Source of the DNA: Agromyces allii
Lineage (GTDB): Bacteria > Actinomycetota > Actinomycetes > Actinomycetales > Microbacteriaceae
Reading direction: 5' to 3'
DNA: 64,000 bases
Assembly: GCF_009749385.1 (NCBI RefSeq)
Contig: NZ_WBIN01000011.1
Coordinates: forward strand, 124,001 to 188,000
The position numbers were made by a program, and so were the translations under genes. The notes under the pieces were generated by a model. The model was not told the origin of the DNA. It was given only the letters and a program-made list of their open reading frames with translations, and made no database searches. Positions 50,163 to 58,517 of this stretch are shown one piece after another. Within the stretch, counting starts at the first letter, position 1. Each line of letters starts with the position of its first letter.

Positions 50163-50228
50163 CGGCGCTCGTGGCATCCGTCGTCGGGCCGGCCCCGCTC
50201 GGAGCGGCCGCTCTGGAAGGATGGAACC

Positions 50229-51206
50229 GTGAACGCTCCCACTGCCGCCGGCGTCGGCGTCCTCCTGCCCCGTGACCTCCCCGTCGACCAGGTGCTGCCG
50301 TATGCGCGGCGCGCCGAGCAGCTCGGCTTCGACGAGGTCTGGCTCGTCGAGGACCTCGGGTTCCGCGGCGGGCTCGCCCAGACCGGCGCCGTGCTGGCGG
50401 CGACCGAGCGCATCACCGTGGGCGTCGGCATCCTGCCCGCCGGCGCACGCAACGCGGCCTTCGCGGCGATGGAGCTCAACACGCTCGCCCTCATGTTCCC
50501 CGGCCGGTTCGTCGCGGGCATCGGGCACGGCATGCCGGTGTGGATGCGGCAGGTCGGCGCGTGGCCGAAGAGCCCGCTGACGCTGCTCGGCGAGTACACG
50601 ACGGCCGTGCGCACGCTGCTGCGCGGCGAGCCCGGGCCGGCCGCGGGCACCTACGTGCGCATCGAGGGCGTCGAGCTCGTGGAGCCCGCGGCCTCGGCAC
50701 CTCCCGTGCTGCTCGGCGTCCGCGGACCGAAGTCCCTCGCCGTCGCCGGCGCGACCGCCGACGGCGTCGTGCTCGCCGAGCCGGCGGCACCCCCGTACAT
50801 CCGGGCGGCCATCGAGCACATGAACAGCGGAGCGACGGATGCCGCGAGCCGCCGGGTCGTGACCTACGACGTCGCCGCGGTCGACGCCGACCCGCGGGCC
50901 GCCCTCGCCCGGGTGCGCCCGGGTCTCGCGTGGTACGGGGAGCCCGACTGGGCGCCGCACCTCGTCGGGCAGCCGTTCGCCGAGGAGTTCGCACGCCTGC
51001 GCGCGACCTGTTCGTCGCCCGAGGAGTTCGCCGAGCGCCTGCCCGACGAGTGGGTCGCCGAGCTCTCGCTCGCGGGCACGGCCGAGCAGGTGCGCGAGCG
51101 CCTGGCCGCGCGGTTCGCCGCCGGGGCGACGAGCGTCGTGCTCACGCCCGTCGGCGACGACCGCCTCGGCGAGCTCGAGCGCCTGGCCGAGGTGCTGGAC
51201 CGGTGA
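50229..51206 (+). CDS. Luciferase-like (LLM class, F420/FMN-dependent) oxidoreductase
   Basis: 325 aa bacterial-luciferase TIM barrel: YARRAEQLGFDEVWLVEDLG, ITVGVGILPAGARN, LALMFPGRFVAGIGHGMPVWM and PVLLGVRGPKSLAVAG in succession, with C-terminal LAGTAEQVRERLAARFAAG. The motifs are closest to the F420-dependent class, which suits an actinomycete. GTG start with a GGAAGG-like site upstream. The stop overlaps the next GTG (GTGA), coupling it to the AlkD-like gene. Substrate unknown. Confidence 0.85.
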   Translation: MNAPTAAGVGVLLPRDLPVDQVLPYARRAEQLGFDEVWLVEDLGFRGGLAQTGAVLAATERITVGVGILPAGARNAAFAAMELNTLALMFPGRFVAGIGHGMPVWMRQVGAWPKSPLTLLGEYTTAVRTLLRGEPGPAAGTYVRIEGVELVEPAASAPPVLLGVRGPKSLAVAGATADGVVLAEPAAPPYIRAAIEHMNSGATDAASRRVVTYDVAAVDADPRAALARVRPGLAWYGEPDWAPHLVGQPFAEEFARLRATCSSPEEFAERLPDEWVAELSLAGTAEQVRERLAARFAAGATSVVLTPVGDDRLGELERLAEVLDR

Positions 51207-51928
51207 CCGGCGCGACCTCGTCGACCTCGTCGACCTCCGCGGCCGGCACCGCGCCCGACCCGCGCGTCGACGAGGTGCTGGCCGAGCTGGCGGCCCTCGA
51301 AGACCCGAAGGCGCGCGCGATCAACGAGCGCCACGGCGACGACCACGGCGTGAACCTCACGAAGCTGCGGGGCGTGGCCAAGCGCCTGAAGACCGACCAC
51401 GAGCTCGCGATCGGGCTCTGGGAGACCGACGAGACCCCGGCGCGGCTCGTCGCGCTGCTCATCTGCCGCCCGAAGCAGTACAGCGAGGCCGAGCTCGACG
51501 CCATGCTGCGCGAGGCGCGCGTGCCCAAGACGCAGGACTGGCTTGTCAACTACGTCGTCAAGAAGGGCCCGCACGCCGAGGCGCTGCGCGCGAAGTGGTT
51601 CGCCGACGCCGACCCCGTCGTCGCGAGCGCCGGGTGGGCCCTCACGACCGAGCGAGTGGCGAAGTCGCCCGACGGACTCGACCTCGAGGGACTGCTCGAC
51701 CTCATCGAGGCGCAGATGCAGGGCGCGCCCGACCGCCTGCAGTGGGCCATGAACGAGACCCTCGCGAACATCGGAATCCACGAACCCGCGCTCCGCGCCA
51801 GGGCGATCGACATCGGCGAGCGCCTCGAGGTGCTGAAGGACTACGCGACCCCGCCCAACTGCACGTCGCCGTTCGCGCCCATCTGGATCGCCGAGATCGT
51901 GCGCCGCCGCGAGGGCGCTCCCGCCTGA
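51203..51928 (+). CDS. AlkD-like DNA alkylation repair / HEAT-like protein
   Basis: 241 aa all-helical protein of the DNA alkylation repair (AlkD) superfamily. HEAT-like pairs are visible as GVNLTKLRGVAKRLKTDHELAIGLW, then LLICRPKQYSEAELDAML and ASAGWALTTERVAKSP in parts. In AlkD such solenoids flip alkylated bases. The catalytic Asp/Trp cannot be placed with certainty, so it may be a non-catalytic relative. A Ser/Thr-rich leader (~15 aa) precedes the fold. GTG start set by the 4-nt overlap. Confidence 0.78.
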   Translation: MTGATSSTSSTSAAGTAPDPRVDEVLAELAALEDPKARAINERHGDDHGVNLTKLRGVAKRLKTDHELAIGLWETDETPARLVALLICRPKQYSEAELDAMLREARVPKTQDWLVNYVVKKGPHAEALRAKWFADADPVVASAGWALTTERVAKSPDGLDLEGLLDLIEAQMQGAPDRLQWAMNETLANIGIHEPALRARAIDIGERLEVLKDYATPPNCTSPFAPIWIAEIVRRREGAPA

Positions 51929-51932
51929 GCCG

Positions 51933-52886
51933 TCAGGTGCCGGGCAGCGACTCGGGACCCGGCCCGTGCGGGGCGCCCGGGACGCCTTCGGGGTCGCAGT
52001 GCTCGACGGCGAGGTTGTGTCCGTCCATCACCGTGTAGACGTAGTCGAACGGGTAGTCGAGGGTGATCGAACCGGGATTCGACCAGAGGTCGAAGACGTG
52101 CGGCATCGTTCCGGCCGGGCAGGTGCCGACATAGGCTCCGAGCGTCGTCACGACGAGCGGCTTCACACAGAACAGGGGCGATCCGGCGCACTCCTCTGTG
52201 GGAGCCGGAACGGGATCGGCCCCCGAATCGTCGGCCTCCGAATCGTCCGCCTCGGATTCGGCCGTCGTGCGCGCGAGCGCCTGGGCGTGGCTCGCCACGG
52301 CGGCCTCGACGGCCCCGCGCATCGGCGTGAAGGTCGCGGCGAGCCCCGCCCGGCCGTGCTGCGCCGCCTGGCGCACGGCGCCCACGGTGTCACGGGCAGT
52401 CTGGAGCGCGACCGGGTCGGCCGAGGTCGCGCCCGCGATGCGCGCGTCGGCGTCGACGGCGAGTCGCTCGATGAAGGCGGGCACCGCAGCGCGCGCGGCG
52501 GCAGTAGCAGCGAGCACCTCCGGACGCTCGCCGTCGGCGATCGCCGCATCGAGCGCCGCGACGGCCCCGCCGACCTCGGCGAGGAGTGCGGCATCCGAGA
52601 ATCCGGTGAGGTCGCGTACTGCCGCGCGCAGCGGCAGCGCCGCCTCGAGCGCCGAACGACGCGCACCTGCGAGGGCGGTGTCGGCTGCGGCGTCGCGCTC
52701 CGCCGCGTACACGACGACGGGGGTCGCGGGGTCGGCCGCCTGGGCGTCTTCGGGCGCGATGATCGTGAATCCGACCCACAGGCCGAACGTGATGAGCAGC
52801 ACGGCGAGCACGGGTCCGACATCTCGGATCAGGATCTGCTTGAGCGGCGTTCGAGCGCGTTCGGGCTCGGTCGGTGCGTCCGGCAT
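51933..52886 (-). CDS. Membrane-anchored protein of unknown function with Cys-rich C-terminus
   Basis: 317 aa. A short cytoplasmic start, one transmembrane helix at ~24-46 (VLAVLLITFGLWVGFTII), then an extracytoplasmic helical region (~60-240) rich in Ala/Asp/Glu, an acidic repeat (EADDSEADDSGAD), and a compact C-terminal part with four cysteines (EECAGSPLFC, GTCPAGTMPH, VEHCDPEG), probably two disulfides. I do not recognise the family. GGAG lies ~6 nt before the ATG. The in-frame extension upstream runs into the pspA relic and is rejected. Confidence 0.72.
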   Translation of the reverse strand: MPDAPTEPERARTPLKQILIRDVGPVLAVLLITFGLWVGFTIIAPEDAQAADPATPVVVYAAERDAAADTALAGARRSALEAALPLRAAVRDLTGFSDAALLAEVGGAVAALDAAIADGERPEVLAATAAARAAVPAFIERLAVDADARIAGATSADPVALQTARDTVGAVRQAAQHGRAGLAATFTPMRGAVEAAVASHAQALARTTAESEADDSEADDSGADPVPAPTEECAGSPLFCVKPLVVTTLGAYVGTCPAGTMPHVFDLWSNPGSITLDYPFDYVYTVMDGHNLAVEHCDPEGVPGAPHGPGPESLPGT

Positions 52887-52964
52887 CGGGGGCTCCGTCG
52901 ACGTAGGGGGTTCGGGTCCGCACGAGCGCGGCGCGCCGAGCCTATCGGTGCCCGGCGCCGCGGC

Positions 52965-53105
52965 GCCAACCGGCGCTCGATGTCGGCGTCGGGCGCGGCC
53001 GTGAGGTCGGTGAGCGGCCCCGCGCACGAGCCGTTCGCCGATCGAGGCCGCTCGCACCTGCATCCGGGCGACGCGGTCGCGCGCGAGGGCGAGGCTCGGT
53101 CCGAC
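52965..53105 (-). pseudogene. Relic of a second pspA-like gene
   Basis: The DNA aligns with the intact pspA at 57079-57219. The first ~46 bases differ at only two or so positions; the rest is clearly similar but with substitutions and small indels. Translated, LTDLTAAPDADIER appears in one frame and ARMQVRAASIGERLV in another, so a frameshift separates the matching parts. Only the segment before the PspA C-terminus survives. It has no start or promoter of its own. Confidence 0.75.
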
Positions 53106-53117
53106 GCCATGGTGGCA

Positions 53118-53810
53118 TCAGGCGGCGCGTGCGACCTCGGTGATCCGCCCGTCGACCAGGTGCACGACGCCGTGCATGCGCGGCAGATGCACGAGGTCGT
53201 GGGTGACGAGCAGCGTCGAGGTGTTGCGTTCGTCGGTGAGCCGCAGGATCAGCTCGATGATGCTCGCACCGCGCTCCTGGTCGAGAGCGCTCGTGGGTTC
53301 GTCGACGAGCAGCACACTCGGGTCGTTCATGAGCGCCCTGGCGATGTTCACACGTTGCCGCTGACCTCCCGAGAGCTGGTGGGGTCGCTTGCCCCGTTGA
53401 TCGGCGAGGCCCACGGCGTCGAGGAGTTCGTCGGCCCGAGCCGACGCGGCACCGCGGTTGCGGCGGCTGTGCTTCGCGCCGAGCTCGTTCATCACCGTGA
53501 GTTGTTCGGTCGCTGTGAGCGACGGCAGCAGATTCGACTGCTGGAACACGATGCCGATCCGGCTGCGTCGCAGCTCGGTGGCGTCGCCGGCGTCGAGCTG
53601 CGTCGCGTCGACGTCGTCGATCAGCACACGGCCGGCATCGGGCCGGATGAGCGTCGCGGCCACGGCGAGCAGGCTGGACTTGCCCGACCCACTCGGGCCG
53701 GTGATGCCCGTGACGGTTCCGGGGTGCGCGGTGAGCGACACCCGGTCGACGGCCGTGAGACGTCCGTCGCCGTCGGGGAAGGACAGTGTGATGGTGTCGA
53801 GGGTGATCAT
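53118..53810 (-). CDS. ABC transporter ATP-binding protein (MacB/LolD type)
   Basis: 230 aa. Walker A GPSGSGKSS (~residue 38), Q-loop VFQQSNLLPSLTATEQL, signature HQLSGGQRQRVNIARAL, Walker B VLLVDEPTSALD and H-loop VTHD are complete. The MacB/LolD subgroup pairs with FtsX-like permeases and acts on envelope substrates or antimicrobial peptides by mechanotransmission. Its ATG overlaps the permease stop (ATGA). Confidence 0.92.
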   Translation of the reverse strand: MITLDTITLSFPDGDGRLTAVDRVSLTAHPGTVTGITGPSGSGKSSLLAVAATLIRPDAGRVLIDDVDATQLDAGDATELRRSRIGIVFQQSNLLPSLTATEQLTVMNELGAKHSRRNRGAASARADELLDAVGLADQRGKRPHQLSGGQRQRVNIARALMNDPSVLLVDEPTSALDQERGASIIELILRLTDERNTSTLLVTHDLVHLPRMHGVVHLVDGRITEVARAA

Positions 53811-54880
53811 CGGTTGCTCCCGAGGGCGGTCAGTGGGTCTGCGGAGGTGACGGAGCGGAGCGCGAAGCCGGCTCCGGCGAGGCCGAGCACGATCATGATG
53901 ACGGCCGGCAGGAGGGTGGTGAGAGGACTGAGCAGGAACGGCAGGGCACTTCCACCGACGAGTACTCCGAACAGCGCGACCACGGCGAGGCCCACCCCGA
54001 TGCCGAGCGCGAGCACGACGAGCGCCTGCCCCAAGGCGTCCCGCACGAGCGACACCGTGCTCGCCCCGAGGGCCTTGAGCACGGCGATGTCGCCCTTGCG
54101 CTGCATGGTCCAGACGGTGAAGAACGCGCCGATGACGAGTCCCGAGATGCCGAACAGCATCGCGACCATGAGCAGCAGCGACCCGATTTCGGACTTGAAG
54201 GCGCTGAGCGCGAGCAGGGATCCGAGGGTCGTCTTCGAGACCGTGCCGTTCGTGGCGTCGGCGGCGTCCCAGTCCGGGTCGCCGCTCACGGCGAGCACCG
54301 TGGCATCCGCCCCCGGATTGCCGGTCGCGGCAGCGTACGACTGCCAGTCGGCGAGCGTCATCTCGACGACCGGGGTGTGGCTGTACCAGGCGTCGCCCGC
54401 GATCGTCTCGACGGTGTACGCGGTGCCGGCGATGGAGATCTCGTCACCGCTCCCGACGCCGAGGTCGTTCGCGGCGGGCGTCGAGAGCCCGACGTGTCCG
54501 TCGGCGGAAGGGGCCGTGGCGTCGAACCCGGGCTGCACCCCGAAGACGGCGATCGCCGTGCGCACGTCACCGGCCTCGGCGCTCGTCTGGCTGATGCCGA
54601 TGGGCTCGACGCCGCTCACGCCGGGAACGTCGGCCCAGTCATCGGCCTGCTGCGCGGTGACGGCGGAGTCCGAGAAGCTCGCGGCGTCGGAGCCGTCGGC
54701 GGGCGCCGAGAACACGATGCGGTCGCCCGGGATGGCGAGCACAGCCGAGATGTTCTGCGTGGCGAGGCCGCCGGTGAGCCCGCTGAGGAACCCGACCAGG
54801 ATGGTGATGAGCGCGACGACCGAGCCGATGAGCACGAATCGGCCCTTGGCGAAGCGCAAGTCGCGGATCGCGACGAACAT
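53807..54880 (-). CDS. FtsX/MacB-type ABC permease
   Basis: 357 aa. One N-terminal helix (FVLIGSVVALITILVGFLSG), an extracytoplasmic domain (~45-235), then three helices with the FtsX block GDIAVLKALGASTVSLVRDALGQ between the first two. This is the single-FtsX MacB topology with four helices. AAAGGA lies ~8 nt before ATG 54880. It is divergent from the sensor kinase, an arrangement common in Bce/Lia-like envelope-stress modules where the two-component system controls the transporter. Confidence 0.88.
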   Translation of the reverse strand: MFVAIRDLRFAKGRFVLIGSVVALITILVGFLSGLTGGLATQNISAVLAIPGDRIVFSAPADGSDAASFSDSAVTAQQADDWADVPGVSGVEPIGISQTSAEAGDVRTAIAVFGVQPGFDATAPSADGHVGLSTPAANDLGVGSGDEISIAGTAYTVETIAGDAWYSHTPVVEMTLADWQSYAAATGNPGADATVLAVSGDPDWDAADATNGTVSKTTLGSLLALSAFKSEIGSLLLMVAMLFGISGLVIGAFFTVWTMQRKGDIAVLKALGASTVSLVRDALGQALVVLALGIGVGLAVVALFGVLVGGSALPFLLSPLTTLLPAVIMIVLGLAGAGFALRSVTSADPLTALGSNR

Positions 54881-55053
54881 GTGGAGTCCTTTCCGGCCGC
54901 CCGATGGGGCGGCATGACCACCCGACGAGGTGGCATGTCCCACTCTTCTCGCGGGACCCGCCCGCGTCATCCGCACTCCGCACACGATTCGGCGGGCGAA
55001 CGGATGACCCGGGAATCGTCCTTTCGAAGGGTGCCGCCGCCGCGACCTCCCCG

Positions 55054-55059
55054 TAGAGT
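55054..55059 (+). promoter_or_regulatory. Leaderless -10 of the sensor kinase gene
   Basis: TAGAGT ends 7 nt before the ATG at 55067. No ribosome site lies between. Confidence 0.5.
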
Positions 55060-55066
55060 CGGCCCC

Positions 55067-56290
55067 ATGGCCCACACCGCGTTGACCCCGGTCTTCGTGG
55101 GTCTGCGAACCGGGCTGCACGTGCTGTTCGCAGCCCTCACCGTGCTCGTGATCGTGCGCGCGATCCTCGCCCCGACCGAATCCAGCGGACTGGTCATCGC
55201 GATCTCGGCGGTGCTGCTGCTCACCTACGGCCTCGGCGGCGTGGTCGCGCGGCCGCGCGATCGCGCGCACGAGGGGACCTCCGAGGGCGCACCCACAGGC
55301 ACGGGCCGGCGGATCACCCCGCTGATCTGGCTCGCGGCACTCACCCTCGAGTGGGTCGTGCTCGTGTGGCTCATCCCCGAGGCCGCCTACCTCGTGTTCC
55401 CGATGTTCTTCCTCTACCTGCATCTGCTCGGCCGGTGGTGGGGGTCCGCCTCGATCCTCGGTGCGACCGTCATCGCGATCTGCGCGCTGGGTCTGCACGG
55501 CGGGTGGACGATCGGCGGCGTGATCGGCCCGCTCGTGGGCGCCGGGGTCGCGCTCCTCATCGGACTCGGATACCAGGCGCTGGGCCGCGAAGCCGCACAG
55601 CGCGAGGCTCTCATGGACGAACTGCTCGCGACGCGCCACCAACTCGCGACGACGGAGCACGAGTCGGGGGTGCTCGCCGAGCGCGCACGGCTGGCCCGCG
55701 AGATCCACGACACGGTGGCGCAGGGGCTCTCGAGCATCCAGATCCTCCTGCACGCGGCCGAACGCGCTGACGGGGAGCGGCCCGGCATCGAGCACATCCG
55801 GCTGGCGCGGGAGACCGCTGCCGCCAACCTCGCCGACGCGCGTCGCTTCATCCGGGAGCTCACCCCGCCCGACCTCGACGACCACGGGTTCGGCGGTTCG
55901 CTGCGCCGTCTCGCCGAGACGCAGTGGGCGACCGACGGACTCGAGGTGCGCGTGCGCGTCTCCGACGAGGTGACGTTGCCGATGCAGCTGCAGACCGCAC
56001 TGCTCCGCATCGCGCAGGGGGCGATCGCGAACGTCATCCAGCACGCGCACGCTTCGGTCGCGACGATCACGCTGACCGTCGAGAACGACGAACTGCGCTT
56101 CACCGTGGTCGACGACGGCGACGGGTTCGATCCGCGTCAGAGCACGAACACCGACGGCCGATCGGATTCGTTCGGACTGCGGGCCACACGTGAGCGTGTG
56201 CAGCAGCTCGGCGGGGTGCTCGTCATCGACTCCGCACCGGGTCTGGGCACGACGCTCGCCGTGACCATCGCCCTCGAGGGGGTCGCATGA
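55067..56290 (+). CDS. NarL-type sensor histidine kinase
   Basis: 407 aa. Four or more N-terminal membrane helices with almost no periplasmic loop (intramembrane-sensing layout), a coiled linker, the HisKA_3 domain with phospho-acceptor His~214 in LAREIHDTVAQGLSSIQ, and HATPase with IAQGAIANVIQHAHAS, VVDDGDGFDPRQS and GLRATRERVQQLGGVL. It is coupled to the response regulator by an ATGA overlap and is divergent from the ABC operon, its probable target. Confidence 0.9.
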   Translation: MAHTALTPVFVGLRTGLHVLFAALTVLVIVRAILAPTESSGLVIAISAVLLLTYGLGGVVARPRDRAHEGTSEGAPTGTGRRITPLIWLAALTLEWVVLVWLIPEAAYLVFPMFFLYLHLLGRWWGSASILGATVIAICALGLHGGWTIGGVIGPLVGAGVALLIGLGYQALGREAAQREALMDELLATRHQLATTEHESGVLAERARLAREIHDTVAQGLSSIQILLHAAERADGERPGIEHIRLARETAAANLADARRFIRELTPPDLDDHGFGGSLRRLAETQWATDGLEVRVRVSDEVTLPMQLQTALLRIAQGAIANVIQHAHASVATITLTVENDELRFTVVDDGDGFDPRQSTNTDGRSDSFGLRATRERVQQLGGVLVIDSAPGLGTTLAVTIALEGVA

Positions 56291-56910
56291 TCCGCATCGT
56301 GATCGCCGACGACCACCCCATCGTGCGAGCCGGGCTCGTCGCGCTCTTCGGCCAGGAGCCCGATGTCGACGTCGTCGCCGAGGCCGCATCGGGCGATGAG
56401 GCCGTGCGCGCCGCCGAGCGCGAGAATCCCGACGTGGTGCTCATGGATCTCCAGTTCGGCGCGAACGGCGGCACCGGCGCCGACGCGACCCGGCGCATCC
56501 GCTCGCTGAGCGCCCCGCCGTACGTGCTGGTGCTCACGAACTACGACTCCGACGCCGACATCCTCGGCGCGGTCGAAGCCGGCGCGAGCGGGTACCTGCT
56601 GAAGGATGCCCCGCCGCACGAACTCCTCGCAGCGGTGCGCGCCGCAGCAGCGGGCGAGAGCGCACTCGCCCCGGTCATCGCGTCACGACTGCTCGACCGC
56701 ATGCGGGCACCTTCGGTGAGCCTGAGTTCACGCGAGATCGAGGTGCTCGAACTCGTCGCCGCCGGGCGCTCGAACACCGCGATCGCCGCCGAGCTCTTCG
56801 TCAGCGAGACCACCGTGAAGTCGCACCTGGCGCACGTCTTCTCGAAACTGAACGTTTCGTCGCGCACGGCCGCGGTCGCCGCGGCCCGTCAGCGCGGCAT
56901 CCTGCGCTGA
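56287..56910 (+). CDS. NarL/LuxR-type response regulator
   Basis: 207 aa. The receiver domain has the acidic pair in IADDHP, phospho-acceptor Asp54 in VVLMDLQFG, Thr in LVLTNYD and Lys in YLLKDAPP. A LuxR-type HTH (~145-205) has LSSREIEVLELVAAGRSNTAIAAEL and TTVKSHLAHVFSKL. Cognate kinase immediately upstream. Convergent with pspA, 26 bp away. Confidence 0.92.
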   Translation: MIRIVIADDHPIVRAGLVALFGQEPDVDVVAEAASGDEAVRAAERENPDVVLMDLQFGANGGTGADATRRIRSLSAPPYVLVLTNYDSDADILGAVEAGASGYLLKDAPPHELLAAVRAAAAGESALAPVIASRLLDRMRAPSVSLSSREIEVLELVAAGRSNTAIAAELFVSETTVKSHLAHVFSKLNVSSRTAAVAAARQRGILR

Positions 56911-56936
56911 CGCCTCGCCGAGCGGGCACCGCGGGC

Positions 56937-57722
56937 TCAGCCCTGACCGGCCGACCCCGCCTGCCCGATGCTCGTCCAGCTGCCCGAGCCGGCCTGCTCG
57001 GATGCGCCGCCGGCGGCGCTGGCACCGCCCTTCAACGCCGCCAGCTGACGCTCGATCTCGGCCTGCGCCGAGATGACGGCCAACTGGCGCTCGATGTCGG
57101 CGTCGGGCGCGGCCGTGAGGTCGGTCAGCGCCCCGCTCGCGAGCAGTTCGTCGGTCGCGGCCGCGCGGGCCTGCATCTGCGCGACGCGGTCGCGGGCGCG
57201 ATCGAGGCTCGACCCGACATCCGTGATGCTGTTGCTGATGCCCGAGACCGCCTCGTTGGCCTTCACCTGCGCCTCGGAGGCCGTGTAGGTGGCCTTGATG
57301 GTCTCCTTCTCGATGCGGAAAGCGGCGACCTGGTCGGTGAGCCGGCGCTCGCGCTCCTGGAGCTGGGCGGTCTGGCGGTCGAGCGAGGTGAACTGCTGCT
57401 GCAGCGCCGCGACCTGGCTCTCGAGCATCGCCCGGCGTTCGAGCGCGGCACGCGCGAGGTCTTCACGACCCTGCGCGAGCGCCTCGGCGGCCTGCGACCC
57501 GAGTCGCTGGTAGCGAGCGCCCATCTCCTCGCCCTGGAGCTCGATGCGCTTCTTGGCCGTCGCGACGTCGGCGACGGCCACGCGCACCTGCTGCAGGAGC
57601 TTGACCTGCTGGTCGTAGCTGTCGTCGAGCGTCTCGCGCGGGTCTTCCATGCGGTCGAGCGCCTTGGTCGTCTTGCTGCGGAAGATCGTGCGCACCCGCG
57701 CGCCGTTACTGCTGCTGCTCAT
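56937..57722 (-). CDS. pspA: PspA/IM30 (Vipp1-like) envelope-stress protein
   Basis: 261 aa, long coiled-coil ESCRT-III-like protein. The start carries the family N-terminal region (FRSKTTKALDRMEDPRETLDDSYDQQ in parts); continuous heptads run to ~residue 195, then the conserved LTDLTAAPDADIERQLAVISAQ and a Gly/Ser/Ala tail. It binds and stabilises the inner face of the membrane. It is coupled (ATGA) behind a membrane-anchored partner. A decayed second copy of its 3' portion lies at 52965. Confidence 0.88.
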   Translation of the reverse strand: MSSSSNGARVRTIFRSKTTKALDRMEDPRETLDDSYDQQVKLLQQVRVAVADVATAKKRIELQGEEMGARYQRLGSQAAEALAQGREDLARAALERRAMLESQVAALQQQFTSLDRQTAQLQERERRLTDQVAAFRIEKETIKATYTASEAQVKANEAVSGISNSITDVGSSLDRARDRVAQMQARAAATDELLASGALTDLTAAPDADIERQLAVISAQAEIERQLAALKGGASAAGGASEQAGSGSWTSIGQAGSAGQG

Positions 57723-58336
57723 AGTCGGTTCCCCTCGTTTCGAACGGTTGAAGCTGATGACGGCGGCGCCGAGGCGCGGCCGTCGCGCCGGTTGAGCGCC
57801 TGCAGTTCGTCGATGCCCGCGCGCAGCGCCGCGACCTCGCGGTCGACCTCCGACCTGAGCGCGGCCAACGAGTCGTCGGTCGTTCCGGAGAGGCCGGATG
57901 CCACGGCGGACCGCACATGGCGCACGAGCTGCTCGACCTGGTCGACGCGGTGGCGCGCGGCGGGCAGCTCCTGTGCGAGCACCGCGCCGTCGTGCTCGGA
58001 CTCCATGAGGCGCAGCTGCAGGTCGAGCACGCGGCCCTCTTCGGCGATGCGCCCGAACAGTCTCGGCAGTTCGCTGCGGGACGCGCCGGGCACGAGTTCG
58101 ACGGCCGCGCCGCCGCTGCGGAGCGCCTCGTCGAGACGCACGCGCAGGGCCAGCACCGAGCGCTGCGGGCCGCGGCTCATCCTGGCCCGCGCTCGCAGCG
58201 TCGCGCCGCTGACCGCCCGGTCGCGGCGGACCCGCCGCACGACCGAGCGCACGACGAGCACGAACACCACCACGGTGCAGATCGAGAGCAGCACGATGCC
58301 TCCGAGCACGCTCAGCACGACTTCGATGCCGGTCAC
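57719..58336 (-). CDS. Membrane-anchored coiled-coil protein, PspA partner
   Basis: 205 aa. One N-terminal helix (VVLSVLGGIVLLSICTVVVFVLVV) is followed by a basic stop-transfer (RSVVRRVRRDR) and a helical/coiled-coil cytoplasmic region to the end (LDEALRSGGAAVEL, LRSEVDREVAALRAGIDEL). No named family recognised. The GTG at 58336 is chosen because GGGGGT lies ~7 nt upstream. The 4-nt overlap with pspA suggests that it positions PspA at the membrane. Confidence 0.7.
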   Translation of the reverse strand: MTGIEVVLSVLGGIVLLSICTVVVFVLVVRSVVRRVRRDRAVSGATLRARARMSRGPQRSVLALRVRLDEALRSGGAAVELVPGASRSELPRLFGRIAEEGRVLDLQLRLMESEHDGAVLAQELPAARHRVDQVEQLVRHVRSAVASGLSGTTDDSLAALRSEVDREVAALRAGIDELQALNRRDGRASAPPSSASTVRNEGNRL

Positions 58337-58517
58337 GGGCACCACCCCCTGCTCACTCGACGACCTCGTCACGAACGCGATATAACGCGTGTCGCCAAGA
58401 TACCCCCGATTCCGTCGAAACGTGAGTGCCGGGTTCGGATTCGCAGGCGGCGCGCAGGTCTCGCGGCGATCGCGCCGGGCGTTGACGGAGGGCGCGCGAC
58501 CGGCGCTCATGGTGCCG

